From: G025836975 sp040391135
GTDB lineage: Bacteria > Pseudomonadota > Gammaproteobacteria > Burkholderiales > Burkholderiaceae_B
Length of the DNA stretch: 64,000 bases
Direction: 5' to 3'
Assembly (NCBI GenBank): GCA_040391135.1
Contig: JBEBYL010000017.1
Coordinates: forward strand, 3,029 to 67,028
Below, one piece after another: positions 1-9,691 of the stretch (positions within the stretch are counted from its first letter, which is position 1; the number at the start of each line of letters is the position of its first letter). Both the position numbers and the translations under genes were made by a program. Below the pieces are notes generated by a model, which did no database searches, was not told where the DNA came from, and saw nothing but the letters and a program-made list of their open reading frames with translations.

Positions 1-337
1 AGCGGATCAAATGGGCGGGATCTCCCTGCAGGATGGTGATGGCCGACGCCGATAATTCGATGCCTTCCAGGATTTTCTGCTGTTCCACCTCGTGCTTGAG
101 CAGGCGCAGGTGATCGGCCAAGGTGCGGTCGTAGGGCGCGTTGGCGATGTTCTGTGCAATGAAGTAAGTGATGACCAGCCCGATGGTCCATAGCAGGAAC
201 AGCGGACCGAACATCCAGATCATGATTTTGTTCAGCAGCGCTCTGTGGCTCTTCTTGCGCCGGAACAGTCCCAGGAAGGCCTTGTTTTCAGGCAGCGAGC
301 TATCGGCTTCCTCCAGGACCTGCGGGTCGATCAGCAT
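1..337 (-). CDS. Sensor histidine kinase, N-terminal part (cut by window edge)
   Basis: The first 112 codons or so of a membrane sensor kinase can be read; the rest lies outside the window. After about 30 mostly polar residues (FRRKKSH) comes one long hydrophobic segment, then a periplasmic stretch containing NIANAPYDRTLADHL. That stretch resembles the N-terminal sensor domain of TctE/QseC-type kinases (2CSK_N). The ATG at 337 follows the stop of the response regulator gene by 22 bases, so the two form one operon with the regulator first. The kinase presumably phosphorylates that regulator. The catalytic domains are not visible and the signal is unknown. Confidence 0.85.
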   Translation of the reverse strand, partial: MLIDPQVLEEADSSLPENKAFLGLFRRKKSHRALLNKIMIWMFGPLFLLWTIGLVITYFIAQNIANAPYDRTLADHLRLLKHEVEQQKILEGIELSASAITILQGDPAHLIR

Positions 338-359
338 TCAGGCAAGAACTCCTGCGAGT

Positions 360-1049
360 TCACGCGGCCGCGGAATCGTTGCGGTTTTCGGGCTCCAGGC
401 AATAGCCCAGGCCTCGCACGGTAACGATCTTGACGCCGCTGGGTTCGATTTTTTTGCGCAAGCGGTGGATATAGACTTCGATGGCATTGGGAGTGACTTC
501 GTCGCCCCATTCGCAAAGCAGGTCGACGAACTGATTTTTGCTGATCATGCGGCCGCAGCGTGAAAGGAAGATTTCAAGCAGGCTGGTTTCGCGCGCCGAG
601 AGCTCCAGCGGCTGATCGTCGATGCGCGCCGTGCGCCCGTTCAGGTCGAAGCTTAGGCGCTTGTAGCGCAATTGCGTGGTGCTGACCCCGGCGCTGCGCC
701 GCGTAAGGGCGCGCACGCGGGCTTCGAGCTCGGTCAGCGCAAAAGGCTTCGCCATGTAGTCGTCGGCGCCCAGGTCAAGGCCTTTGACGCGTTGTTCAAC
801 GGTATCGGCCGCCGTTAAAATAAGCACGGGTATCGGTACGTGGCGCTGCCGCAGCAGGCGCAGCACCGCCAGGCCGTGCATCTGAGGAAGGTCCAGGTCC
901 AGGATCAGCAAATCGAAACTTTGCAATTGCAGGGCGGAATCGGCGCTGGATCCGTCGTTGACGACATCGACCGCATAGCCGTCATACCGCAATGAACGTG
1001 AAAGTCCATCGGCAAGAATACTGTCGTCCTCGGCGATAAGAATACGCAT
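360..1049 (-). CDS. OmpR-family two-component response regulator
   Basis: A 229-aa DNA-binding response regulator. The receiver domain (about residues 1-115) has the acidic pocket EDD at 7-9, the phospho-acceptor Asp51 in LILDLDLP, the conserved Thr79 and Lys101 in YMAKPF. The C-terminal half is a winged-helix Trans_reg_C domain with the usual ending VRGLGYCLE. Length is normal for the family and close to QseB/TctD/PmrA types. It is first in an operon with the sensor kinase and is divergent from recA. The target genes cannot be told from sequence. Confidence 0.93.
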   Translation of the reverse strand: MRILIAEDDSILADGLSRSLRYDGYAVDVVNDGSSADSALQLQSFDLLILDLDLPQMHGLAVLRLLRQRHVPIPVLILTAADTVEQRVKGLDLGADDYMAKPFALTELEARVRALTRRSAGVSTTQLRYKRLSFDLNGRTARIDDQPLELSARETSLLEIFLSRCGRMISKNQFVDLLCEWGDEVTPNAIEVYIHRLRKKIEPSGVKIVTVRGLGYCLEPENRNDSAAA

Positions 1050-1144
1050 GTCGGGCAGCTTGGGCTGAGTCAGGTGGCGGTAGCGCCTATTCTTGCACGT
1101 TCACTGGGCAGCGGATAGTCAGGGATTACGATGGGCTTCTGGTT

Positions 1145-1164
1145 ATCTGTGTATTTATACAGTA
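1145..1164 (+). promoter_or_regulatory. LexA (SOS) box in the recA promoter
   Basis: The sequence ATCTGTGTATTTATACAGTA contains CTG-N10-CAG (1147-1162), the core of the proteobacterial LexA operator, with the AT-rich interior typical of strong boxes. It abuts a possible -10 hexamer TACAAT at 1163-1168, an arrangement like that of E. coli recA where the box sits between -35 and -10. The recA ATG follows about 90 bases downstream. The -35 is weak (around 1140-1145), so the exact promoter is uncertain, but the operator is clear. Confidence 0.85.
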
Positions 1165-1252
1165 CAATTTGATGCAATAATCTATTCCATCCCAGGGCCG
1201 CGTGTTAGCGCGCTTTCATCAATTCATCGTTTTTCAGCCAAGGATCCTCTAC

Positions 1253-2344
1253 ATGGACGACAAGAACAGCAAAGCCGCCGGCGAACGCAGCAAGGCATTA
1301 GCCGCCGCCTTATCCCAGATTGAGAAGCAATTTGGCAAGGGCTCGGTCATGCGCTATGGCGACGACACTGTCGAGCACGACATCCAGGTCGTGTCCACCG
1401 GCTCGCTTGGCCTTGACGTCGCCCTGGGCGTGGGCGGCCTGCCGCGCGGCCGCGTCATCGAAGTCTACGGCCCAGAATCGTCGGGCAAGACCACGCTGAC
1501 CCTGCAAGTCATCGCCGAAATGCAAAAAATCGGCGGCACCTGCGCTTTCATCGACGCCGAGCATGCGCTCGATGTTCAGTACGCCTCCAAGCTGGGCGTC
1601 AATCTGGCCGATCTGCTCATTTCCCAGCCCGATACCGGCGAACAAGCCCTGGAAATCACCGATGCGCTGGTGCGTTCCGGTTCGGTCGACCTCATCGTCA
1701 TCGACTCGGTCGCGGCCCTGGTGCCCAAGGCCGAAATCGAAGGCGACATGGGCGATTCGCTGCCCGGCCTGCAGGCCCGCCTCATGAGCCAGGCGCTGCG
1801 CAAGCTGACGGCGACGATCAAGCGCACCAACTGCATGGTCATCTTCATCAACCAGATCCGCATGAAGATCGGCGTCATGTTCGGCAATCCCGAAACCACG
1901 ACCGGCGGCAACGCGCTCAAGTTCTATTCCTCGGTGCGGCTCGACATCCGCCGCATCGGCGCCATCAAGAAGGGCGACGAAGTCGTGGGCAACGAGACCC
2001 GCGTCAAGGTGGTCAAGAACAAGGTGGCTCCCCCGTTCAAGCAAGCTGAATTCGACATCATGTACGGCGCGGGCATCTCGCGCGAAGGCGAAATCATCGA
2101 CCTGGGCGTGCAGGCCGGCATCGTGGACAAGGCCGGCGCCTGGTTCAGCTACAGCGGTACCCGTATCGGCCAAGGCAAGGACAACGTTCGCGAATACCTT
2201 AAAGAGCACCCCGAAATGGCATTCGAAATCGAAAACCGGGTCCGCGAACAGCTTGGCGTCATCCCGCAGGCGGCTGCCACCGCCAGCAAGCCGGCCGCCG
2301 CCGGCAAGGCGGCCGCGGTCCCCGAGGCCGATCCCGAGGCCTAA
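1253..2344 (+). CDS. recA: Recombinase RecA
   Basis: A 363-aa RecA. It polymerises on single-stranded DNA, drives strand exchange, and triggers LexA self-cleavage. Walker A is GPESSGKT at residues 73-80; Walker B (LIVIDSVAAL), the QIRMKIGVMFGNPETT loop L2 region and the C-terminal EIENRVREQLG are all present, followed by an Ala/Pro-rich tail. I chose the ATG at 1253 because MDDKNSKAAGERSKAL matches known RecA N-termini and AAGGA lies about 8 bases upstream; the frame is open further upstream to 1202 but that part reads as leader. A LexA box is upstream and recX follows 18 bases later. Confidence 0.98.
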   Translation: MDDKNSKAAGERSKALAAALSQIEKQFGKGSVMRYGDDTVEHDIQVVSTGSLGLDVALGVGGLPRGRVIEVYGPESSGKTTLTLQVIAEMQKIGGTCAFIDAEHALDVQYASKLGVNLADLLISQPDTGEQALEITDALVRSGSVDLIVIDSVAALVPKAEIEGDMGDSLPGLQARLMSQALRKLTATIKRTNCMVIFINQIRMKIGVMFGNPETTTGGNALKFYSSVRLDIRRIGAIKKGDEVVGNETRVKVVKNKVAPPFKQAEFDIMYGAGISREGEIIDLGVQAGIVDKAGAWFSYSGTRIGQGKDNVREYLKEHPEMAFEIENRVREQLGVIPQAAATASKPAAAGKAAAVPEADPEA

Positions 2345-2362
2345 GGCCGAAGGCGGGGCGTC

Positions 2363-2878
2363 ATGCACACGAACGACGACGGTTTCGAAACCCTCTCCGA
2401 CGCCGGCTCCCCGCCCGAACGCAACAAAAGGGCGGGCCCTTCCCTGAAGGCCCGCGCCATCGGCTATCTTTCCAGGCGTGAACACTCCCGCCGCGAATTG
2501 CAGCGCAAACTGGCGCCGCATGCCGAAAGCCCCGAGCAGCTTGAACAGCTGCTCGACGATCTCGAACGCGAAAACTGGCTTTCCAACGAGCGCTTTGCCC
2601 AAAGCCTGGTCCATAGGCGCGCGTCCCGGCAGGGCGCCGGCCTTATCCTGCAGGAACTCAAACAGCACGGGTTGGGCGACGCGGCCATTGCCGAGCTGGG
2701 GCGGCAATTGCAAGGCACCGAGCAAGAACGCGCACAGGCCGTCTGGGAAAAGAAATTCGCCGCGCTTCCCGTCGATGCAAAAGACTACGCCAGGCAGTTT
2801 CGTTTCCTGGCTTCCCGCGGCTTCACCACCGAATGCGTGCGCCGCATACTGGGCAGCATTCCGCCAGCGTCCCGCTAG
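2363..2878 (+). CDS. recX: Regulatory protein RecX
   Basis: A 171-aa RecX, the inhibitor that caps or destabilises RecA filaments. The three-helix repeats are recognisable: LKARAIGYLSRREHSRREL, the region ending LERENWLSNERFAQ, and a final QFRFLASRGFTTECVRRIL. The first 27 residues form a polar N-terminal extension with little conservation. It lies directly behind recA in the same direction, the usual partner arrangement, so it is probably read through from the SOS-controlled recA promoter. Confidence 0.95.
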   Translation: MHTNDDGFETLSDAGSPPERNKRAGPSLKARAIGYLSRREHSRRELQRKLAPHAESPEQLEQLLDDLERENWLSNERFAQSLVHRRASRQGAGLILQELKQHGLGDAAIAELGRQLQGTEQERAQAVWEKKFAALPVDAKDYARQFRFLASRGFTTECVRRILGSIPPASR

Positions 2879-3358
2879 CGCCTTTTTGGCTCAGGTGCTT
2901 ACGTGCTTGTTGGTTCTGCCGGGGCGATACCCAGTGGTGATTCAAGATCCGTGTGGTATGGGACAAGCTCTGTGCAAGGTATTCTCTGACGCGTGCCGGG
3001 TGGCGGGAACCGGCCTTGCTCCTCGTGGCCGGTTCGGCGCCTTGCGCGCCGAACACCGCTGCGCCTGGCTCCTGCGCCCCTTCGGGCTGCGTTCGCCGAC
3101 GGCTTGCTCGACCCCGAAAGTCGCCGCGTCCGGCCCCCGCCACCCGCCCCGCTGCAGTGCTTTACGTTAGAGCGCCGCTGGGGCGGTTTTTGTGCTTGGC
3201 CTTTTTATTTGGCGCTCTGTGCTGCTGGAAGGGGTCTTGCGGCGTCCCGGCCCCGCGCGCCTGCCGCGCCGGTTGTATAAGCTAACCCCCACAAGCTTAC
3301 AGATCATAGCCACACGCTTACAAGCCATATAGCGGTAAACACCTGAACCGAAAATACG
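2879..3358. other. Gene-free GC-rich stretch between convergent recX and metR
   Basis: About 480 bases with no convincing gene. Several frames are open (for example 2953-3285 on the plus strand), but their translations are Arg/Pro/Ala-rich low-complexity peptides without any family signature. Around 3030-3140 the sequence is very GC-rich with repeated GCGCC/CTGCGCC/CGGGC words and can fold extensively. A weak hairpin with a short T-run sits near 3173-3191. The block could be a decayed intergenic repeat; nothing more can be supported. Confidence 0.5.
3173..3191 (+). terminator. Weak putative Rho-independent terminator for recX
   Basis: CGCC (3173-3176) can pair with GGCG (3182-3185) across a 5-base loop, or CCGC with GCGG across TGGG, followed by TTTTT at 3187-3191. 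The stem is short and lies about 300 bases beyond recX, so this is only a candidate. Confidence 0.3.
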
Positions 3359-4276
3359 CTAGCGTGCCGCCTTGATGCCGGTAAGGGTCTTGAAGCAGGT
3401 GTCCCGCGCCTGCTTTATGAAGGCCTGCAGGTAATCGGCCTGCACGTCCTCGCTGCGCACCGCCGCATACAAAGTCCGCCATACCCCTTGCGTACCCAGA
3501 TGGCACAGCCGCAGCCAGCTCTGGTCCAGATATTCCGTGAGCGCCCAGTTGGGCAGCGCCGCCACGCCGCGCTGGCTGGCGACCAGTTGCGCAATGATGG
3601 GCGTAAGCTCCGCTTTGCGCAGCGCGGCCGGTTCCACGCTGGCCGGATCCAGGAAGGCGGTGAAGACATCCAGACGCTGGCGTTCGACGGGGTAAGTAAT
3701 AAGAACCTGATCGGCCAATTGATACGGCTCTATATATTTGTATTGCGCCAATGGGTTGGCGGCCGCCACGGCCAGCACCAGCTCGTAACGGAACAGCGGC
3801 ACGTATTCCACGGCTTCGATCGCTTGCGGATCCGATGTCACCACCACGTCCAGGTCGCCGCGCACCAGGGCGGGCAGGGGCGCGAAGGAGAACGCGGCCG
3901 AAAGATCCAGTTCGACGTCCGGCCAGTCGTGGCGGAAGGCGTCCAGGGCCGGCATCAGCCATTGGAAGCAGGAATGGCAGTCGATGGCCAGATGCAGCCG
4001 CCCGGTCCGGCCCGCCGCCAGCCGCTGCAGTTCACGCTCGGTGGCCTTGACCTGGGGAAGTATCTCGTCGGCCAAGGCCAGGATGCGCAGGCCGGCCGTG
4101 GTCAGGCGGGCCGGACGCGTGCGGCGATTCAGCAGGGGCGTCTTCAGGCGCACTTCCAGGTCGCGCAATTGGTGCGACAGCGCCGATTGGGTCACATGCA
4201 AGCGCTCGGCGGCTTCCTGCAGGCTGCCCGCGTCGCGTATGGCGCACAGGGTTTCCAGGTGCCGTATTTCAAGCAT
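3359..4276 (-). CDS. metR: LysR-type regulator MetR
   Basis: A 305-aa LysR-family activator. The N-terminal helix-turn-helix (about residues 1-62) contains LETLCAIRDAGSLQEAAERLHVTQSALSHQLRDLE, followed by a substrate-binding domain whose motif IAIDCHSCFQW-like segment (here LHLAIDCHSCFQWLMP) is characteristic of MetR, the homocysteine-responsive activator of metE. I start at 4276 (MLEIRHLETL), the usual MetR beginning, not at 4297, which adds seven residues. It is divergent from metE, the classical arrangement, with a MetR-like site between them. Confidence 0.93.
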   Translation of the reverse strand: MLEIRHLETLCAIRDAGSLQEAAERLHVTQSALSHQLRDLEVRLKTPLLNRRTRPARLTTAGLRILALADEILPQVKATERELQRLAAGRTGRLHLAIDCHSCFQWLMPALDAFRHDWPDVELDLSAAFSFAPLPALVRGDLDVVVTSDPQAIEAVEYVPLFRYELVLAVAAANPLAQYKYIEPYQLADQVLITYPVERQRLDVFTAFLDPASVEPAALRKAELTPIIAQLVASQRGVAALPNWALTEYLDQSWLRLCHLGTQGVWRTLYAAVRSEDVQADYLQAFIKQARDTCFKTLTGIKAAR

Positions 4277-4332
4277 GGCTGGCCTTGGAGGCAACACGGC
4301 CGGAAGCCAGGTTCGGTCCGGTAGTTTTAAAT

Positions 4333-4345
4333 TGAGTTTTTTTCA
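4333..4345 (+). promoter_or_regulatory. Putative MetR binding site between metR and metE
   Basis: TGAGTTTTTTTCA matches the MetR consensus TGAA-N5-TTCA with a single mismatch (G for A in the left half). It lies in the 162-base metR-metE intergenic region, about 93 bases before the metE ATG. The position and the divergent gene pair support it; the mismatch and the short motif limit confidence. Confidence 0.55.
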
Positions 4346-4438
4346 TTTTAAAGATGGTGTATTTGATTTTGATTCATGTGATTGTATAGGCACAATGGCC
4401 AGGTCACGCAAGAAATACTCATCTAACGGAAAATTACC

Positions 4439-6733
4439 ATGACGATTACTCATAATTTAGGCTTCCCCCGCATCGGCGTCCAGCGCGAGTTGAAGCGTGC
4501 GCTGGAAGCCTATTGGGCCGGCAAGCAGACGGCAGATGAATTGGAGGCGACTGGGCGCGAACTGCGCGCCCGCCATTGGGCCCTTCAAGCGAAGTCAGGC
4601 CTGGCTTTTGTGCCGGTGGGCGATTTCGCCTGGTATGACCATGTACTGGAATGGACCTGCCTGTTGGGCGCTGTTCCGGCCCGTTTCGCCCAGGCCTCGG
4701 GCGAAGGCGTGTCGCTGGACACGCTGTTCCGCATGGCCCGGGGGCGTGCGCCCACCGGTTCTCCGGCCGCCGCCTGCGAAATGACCAAATGGTTCGATAC
4801 CAATTACCACTACATCGTGCCCGAACTCGTGCCGGAGCAATCCTATCGCATTGCCCGCAGCTATCTCTTCGATCAGATCCGCGAGGCCCAAGCACTGGGC
4901 CACCGCGTCAAGCCGGTTATTCCGGGCCCCTTGACCTGGCTGTGGCTGGGCAAGGGCGATGCCTTTGACCAAGGCGCCGGCGATACGGCCAAGCTGGCCC
5001 TGCTCGATGCGCTCCTGCCCGTCTACAAAGAGGTCCTGAAGAAGATTGCCGCGCTGGGCGTGGAATGGGTTCAGATCGATGAGCCCATTCTTGGCCTGGA
5101 CCTTCCCGACGCTTGGCGCCAGGCGTTCAAGCGCGTCTATCAGCAACTGGCGGGATCCGGCGTATCGCTGCTGCTGGCGACGTACTTCGAAAAACTGGGC
5201 GACAACGCCCAGGTGTTGAAGGATTTGCCGGTGCAGGGCGTGCATATCGATCTGGTCCGCGCCCCTGATCAACTTGCCGAAGTCGCCGCCATACTGGCGC
5301 CTGACCAGGTTCTATCGGCGGGCCTGATTGACGGGCGCAATATATGGCGCAGCGATTTGGACGCGGCCAGTGCCCGCGTCGAAGCGCTTGTCCGCCAGCG
5401 CGGCGATAAGTTGTGGCTCGCTCCCTCGTGCTCCTTGCTGCACGTGCCGGTCGATCTGGATGCCGAACAGGAGCTGGATGCCGAATTGAAAGGCTGGCTT
5501 TCCTTTGCCACGCAGAAGCTGGACGAGTTGCGCCTTTTGGCGGCGTCCCTGGACGACTCGGCCGACCCGGCGACCCGGCAGGCCGTGCAGCGGCAGCGCG
5601 ACGCGCTGCAAGCCAGGAAAAATTCGGCGCGCATCCATAACCGCGGCGTCCAGCAGCGTCTTGAAGCATCGGCCGGCCTGGCGCGCGACCGCGCTCCCTT
5701 TGCCCGGCGCATTACCCATCAACAGGAAAAACTGGGCCTGCCGGCATATCCCACCACGACCATAGGCTCCTTTCCCCAGACATCCGAAATCAGGGTGTTG
5801 CGCCGGGATTGGAAGGCTGGAACGCTGGGCGATGCGGCCTACGAAAAAGCCATGCGCGCCGAAATCGAGCACGTGATTCGCTTCCAGGAGAAAGTCGGGC
5901 TGGATGTGCTGGTCCACGGCGAACCTGAGCGCAACGACATGGTGGAATATTTCGGCGAACTGCTGGGGGGATTCGCCTTCACCCAGAACGGCTGGGTGCA
6001 AAGCTATGGCTCGCGCTGCGTCAAGCCGCCCATTATTTTCGGCGATGTCGCGCGGCCGGCCGCCATGACGGTTGCCTGGTCGGCCTATGCGCAATCGCTG
6101 ACCGACAAGCCGGTCAAGGGCATGTTGACGGGGCCGGTCACCATTTTGCAATGGTCCTTCGTGCGCGACGACCAGCCGCGCGAAACCACTTGCCGGCAAT
6201 TGGCCCTGGCACTGCGCGACGAGGTCACCGACCTGGAGGCGGCCGGCATTGCCGTCATCCAGATCGACGAGCCGGCATTCCGCGAAGGCCTTCCCCTGCG
6301 GCGCGCCGACTGGCAGGCTTATCTTGACTGGGCCGTCGATTGCTTCCGCCTGTCGACCGGCGGCGTGCGGGACGACACGCAGATACACACCCATATGTGC
6401 TATTCGGAATTCAACGACATCATCGAATCGATAGCCGCCATGGATGCCGACGTCATCACGATTGAAACCTCGCGCTCCAACATGGAGCTGCTGGGCGCCT
6501 TCGAAGATTTCCACTATCCGAACGATATCGGGCCGGGGGTCTACGATATCCATTCGCCCAACATACCCAAGCTGGACTGGATGGTCGATCTGATGAAAAA
6601 GGCGGCGACCCGCCTGCCGCCCGAGCGCCTGTGGGTGAATCCCGATTGCGGCCTGAAGACACGCGGCTGGCCCGAAACGGAAGCGGCGCTGGTGGCGATG
6701 GTCAAGGCAGCCCAAACACTGCGCTATACTTAG
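4439..6733 (+). CDS. metE: Cobalamin-independent methionine synthase MetE
   Basis: A 764-aa 5-methyltetrahydropteroyltriglutamate-homocysteine methyltransferase. It transfers the methyl group of methyl-THF to homocysteine in the last step of methionine synthesis. Two homologous barrels are seen: the N-terminal one begins TITHNLGFPRIGVQRELK, the C-terminal one begins near AYPTTTIGSFPQT. Zinc ligands are visible: His652 and Cys654 in IHTHMCYSEF and Cys737 in VNPDCGLKTRGW. Length is normal. Divergent metR and the possible MetR site argue for homocysteine-dependent activation. Confidence 0.97.
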   Translation: MTITHNLGFPRIGVQRELKRALEAYWAGKQTADELEATGRELRARHWALQAKSGLAFVPVGDFAWYDHVLEWTCLLGAVPARFAQASGEGVSLDTLFRMARGRAPTGSPAAACEMTKWFDTNYHYIVPELVPEQSYRIARSYLFDQIREAQALGHRVKPVIPGPLTWLWLGKGDAFDQGAGDTAKLALLDALLPVYKEVLKKIAALGVEWVQIDEPILGLDLPDAWRQAFKRVYQQLAGSGVSLLLATYFEKLGDNAQVLKDLPVQGVHIDLVRAPDQLAEVAAILAPDQVLSAGLIDGRNIWRSDLDAASARVEALVRQRGDKLWLAPSCSLLHVPVDLDAEQELDAELKGWLSFATQKLDELRLLAASLDDSADPATRQAVQRQRDALQARKNSARIHNRGVQQRLEASAGLARDRAPFARRITHQQEKLGLPAYPTTTIGSFPQTSEIRVLRRDWKAGTLGDAAYEKAMRAEIEHVIRFQEKVGLDVLVHGEPERNDMVEYFGELLGGFAFTQNGWVQSYGSRCVKPPIIFGDVARPAAMTVAWSAYAQSLTDKPVKGMLTGPVTILQWSFVRDDQPRETTCRQLALALRDEVTDLEAAGIAVIQIDEPAFREGLPLRRADWQAYLDWAVDCFRLSTGGVRDDTQIHTHMCYSEFNDIIESIAAMDADVITIETSRSNMELLGAFEDFHYPNDIGPGVYDIHSPNIPKLDWMVDLMKKAATRLPPERLWVNPDCGLKTRGWPETEAALVAMVKAAQTLRYT

Positions 6734-6765
6734 AGGGTTTATCGCAATATTCGCAACTTCCATTC

Positions 6766-7341
6766 ATGCCTTTGCCTCCTCCCGATACCGCTCGCGAGCC
6801 CTTGCACACGCGTTCCATACGTGTGGACTCGTTTGTCCGGGAGGACGGCCAGTGGGATATCGAAGCCGAACTGATCGACGTCAAGGCTTATGATTTCCCC
6901 AAAAGGGCGGGCGCCATGCATCATGCGGGCGAGCCCGTCCATCACATGCACCTTCGCGTCACCATCGACGACCAGTTCACCATCACGGCCGCCATGGCCG
7001 ACTACGATGCCGCCCCCTACAATCAGGAATGCATGGCCATCGCGCCCGATTACCGCGCGCTGGTCGGCATGAACCTGCTGCGCAATTTCCGGCAGGCCGT
7101 GAAGGATCGTTTCGGCAGGACGGCGGGCTGTACCCACATGACCGAGCTTTCCTATGTGCTGCCCACCGTGGCCGTCCAGACCATGGCCAATCGGCGCAGG
7201 AAGGAACAGGAAGCCGGGCAGGGGCAAAAGCGGCCGTTCCAGCTTGAAGGCTGCCACGCCTTGCGGCTCGATGGTCCGGTGGCGCGCGAGTTCTACCCCA
7301 AGTGGTATGTGGCTCCGAAGACGGAAGCAAAATGCGAGTAG
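6766..7341 (+). CDS. DUF2889 domain protein
   Basis: A 191-aa protein of the DUF2889 family, function unknown. Recognisable segments are LHTRSIRVDSFVREDGQWDIEAELID near the start, AMADYDAAPYNQECMAIAPDYRALVGMNLL in the middle and GCTHMTELSYVLPTVAVQT. The ATG at 6766 (MPLPPPDTAREPLH) is preferred; an in-frame ATG at 6631 lies inside the 3' end of metE. It sits between metE and sucCD on the same strand. No membrane segment or signal peptide is seen. Confidence 0.85.
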   Translation: MPLPPPDTAREPLHTRSIRVDSFVREDGQWDIEAELIDVKAYDFPKRAGAMHHAGEPVHHMHLRVTIDDQFTITAAMADYDAAPYNQECMAIAPDYRALVGMNLLRNFRQAVKDRFGRTAGCTHMTELSYVLPTVAVQTMANRRRKEQEAGQGQKRPFQLEGCHALRLDGPVAREFYPKWYVAPKTEAKCE

Positions 7342-7425
7342 GCTATCCTCATCGGCGGGCAAGGGTGTCCCAGGGCACAGGCGCACGCGTTCTTTTTCTT
7401 ATCTTTACGTTCTGACAGGTAACAA

Positions 7426-8586
<1,161 letters not shown>

Positions 8587-8608
8587 GAATATTGCCGAGG
8601 ATTTGTAA

Positions 8609-9490
8609 ATGTCGATTCTGATCAACAAAGACACTAAAGTCATTACCCAGGGGATCACCGGTAAAACCGGCCAGTTCCACACACATATGTGCCGCGAATA
8701 CGCGAACGGCAAGAATGCCTTCGTCGCGGGCGTGCACCCCAAGAAAGCCGGCGAGAACTTCGAAGGCGTGCCCATCTTCGGTTCCGTCAAGGACGCCAAG
8801 GCGCAAACCGGCGCCACCGTGTCGGTCATTTATGTTCCGCCCGCGGGCGCGGCGGCCGCCATCTGGGAAGCCGTCGAGGCCGACCTGGACCTGGTCATCT
8901 GCATTACCGAAGGCATCCCCGTGCGCGACATGCTGGAAGTTCGCAACCGCATGCGCGACCAGAACAAGAAAACCTTGCTGCTTGGGCCCAACTGCCCGGG
9001 CCTGATCACGCCCGACGAACTGAAGATCGGCATCATGCCGGGCCACATTTCCCGCAAGGGCCGTATCGGCGTGGTCAGCCGTTCCGGCACGCTGACCTAT
9101 GAAGCCGTGGCGCAGCTGACCGAGCTGGGCCTGGGCCAATCCACGGCCGTGGGCATCGGCGGCGACCCCATCAATGGCCTCAAGCATGTCGACGTGCTGC
9201 AGATGTTCAACGACGACCCCGACACCGACGCCGTGGTCATGATCGGCGAAATCGGCGGCCCCGATGAAGTCAACGCCGCCGAATGGGCCAAAGACAACAT
9301 GAAGAAGCCGGTCGTCGGCTTCATCGCAGGCGTCACGGCTCCGGCCGGCAAGCGCATGGGACACGCCGGCGCGCTGATCTCCGGCGGCGCCGATACGGCG
9401 GATGCCAAACTCGAAATCATGGAAGCTTGCGGCATCCGCACCACCCGCGATCCGTCCGAAATGGGCAAACTGCTCAAGTCGGTACTGTAA
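8609..9490 (+). CDS. sucD: Succinyl-CoA synthetase alpha subunit
   Basis: A 293-aa alpha subunit. It binds CoA (N-terminal Rossmann domain, TQGITGKTGQFHT) and carries the phosphorylated active-site histidine, His252 in KRMGHAGALISGG. The GPNCPGLITP and GEIGGPDE segments are also family hallmarks. It pairs with sucC immediately upstream and is followed by a clear terminator, closing the operon. Confidence 0.98.
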   Translation: MSILINKDTKVITQGITGKTGQFHTHMCREYANGKNAFVAGVHPKKAGENFEGVPIFGSVKDAKAQTGATVSVIYVPPAGAAAAIWEAVEADLDLVICITEGIPVRDMLEVRNRMRDQNKKTLLLGPNCPGLITPDELKIGIMPGHISRKGRIGVVSRSGTLTYEAVAQLTELGLGQSTAVGIGGDPINGLKHVDVLQMFNDDPDTDAVVMIGEIGGPDEVNAAEWAKDNMKKPVVGFIAGVTAPAGKRMGHAGALISGGADTADAKLEIMEACGIRTTRDPSEMGKLLKSVL

Positions 9491-9499
9491 GTATTGACA

Positions 9500-9526
9500 G
9501 GGCTCGCCACAAGCGGGCCCTTTTAT
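9500..9526 (+). terminator. Rho-independent terminator after sucCD
   Basis: GGGCTCGC (9500-9507) pairs with GCGGGCCC (9513-9520), one G-U pair included, around the loop CACAA, followed by TTTT at 9521-9524. It begins ten bases after the sucD stop. Confidence 0.85.
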
Positions 9527-9603
9527 ACTGCGCAGCCGGTTTTAAGGTTTCAAGACCGGTTGCGCTCGCAGGGCCTTGCGGCGAACCTTACAATAAGCTG
9601 AAT

Positions 9604-9684
9604 TATAATGGCCCGTTTTTTTGACCCCCGACGTACTGGCTGCGGCCGGGTATTTTCGTTAACTACGCCTCTAGGTTAAAACGG
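9604..9684 (+). promoter_or_regulatory. Promoter-like element and foldable leader before the TerC-family gene
   Basis: A perfect TATAAT hexamer at 9604-9609 precedes the gene by about 83 bases; no good -35 is seen at normal spacing. Downstream, CCGTTTT (9613-9619) is the exact reverse complement of AAAACGG (9678-9684), which ends 7 bases before the start codon. Pairing them would close a long stem over the leader and cover the weak ribosome binding region. I found no match to the yybP-ykoY (Mn2+) riboswitch core. Regulation is therefore only suggested. Confidence 0.35.
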
Positions 9685-9691
9685 ACAAAAA

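Noticed and set aside
1310..2725. 471-codon minus-strand frame opposite recA and recX
   Set aside because: Shadow frame of high-GC coding DNA. Translation is a His/Gly/Asp-rich string with no domain, and it covers two certain genes.
5312..6763. 483-codon minus-strand frame opposite metE
   Set aside because: Antisense shadow of metE; no start signal, no recognised family.
9610..9691. yybP-ykoY manganese riboswitch before the TerC-family gene
   Set aside because: The conserved core sequences of that riboswitch were not found; only a simple inverted repeat is visible.
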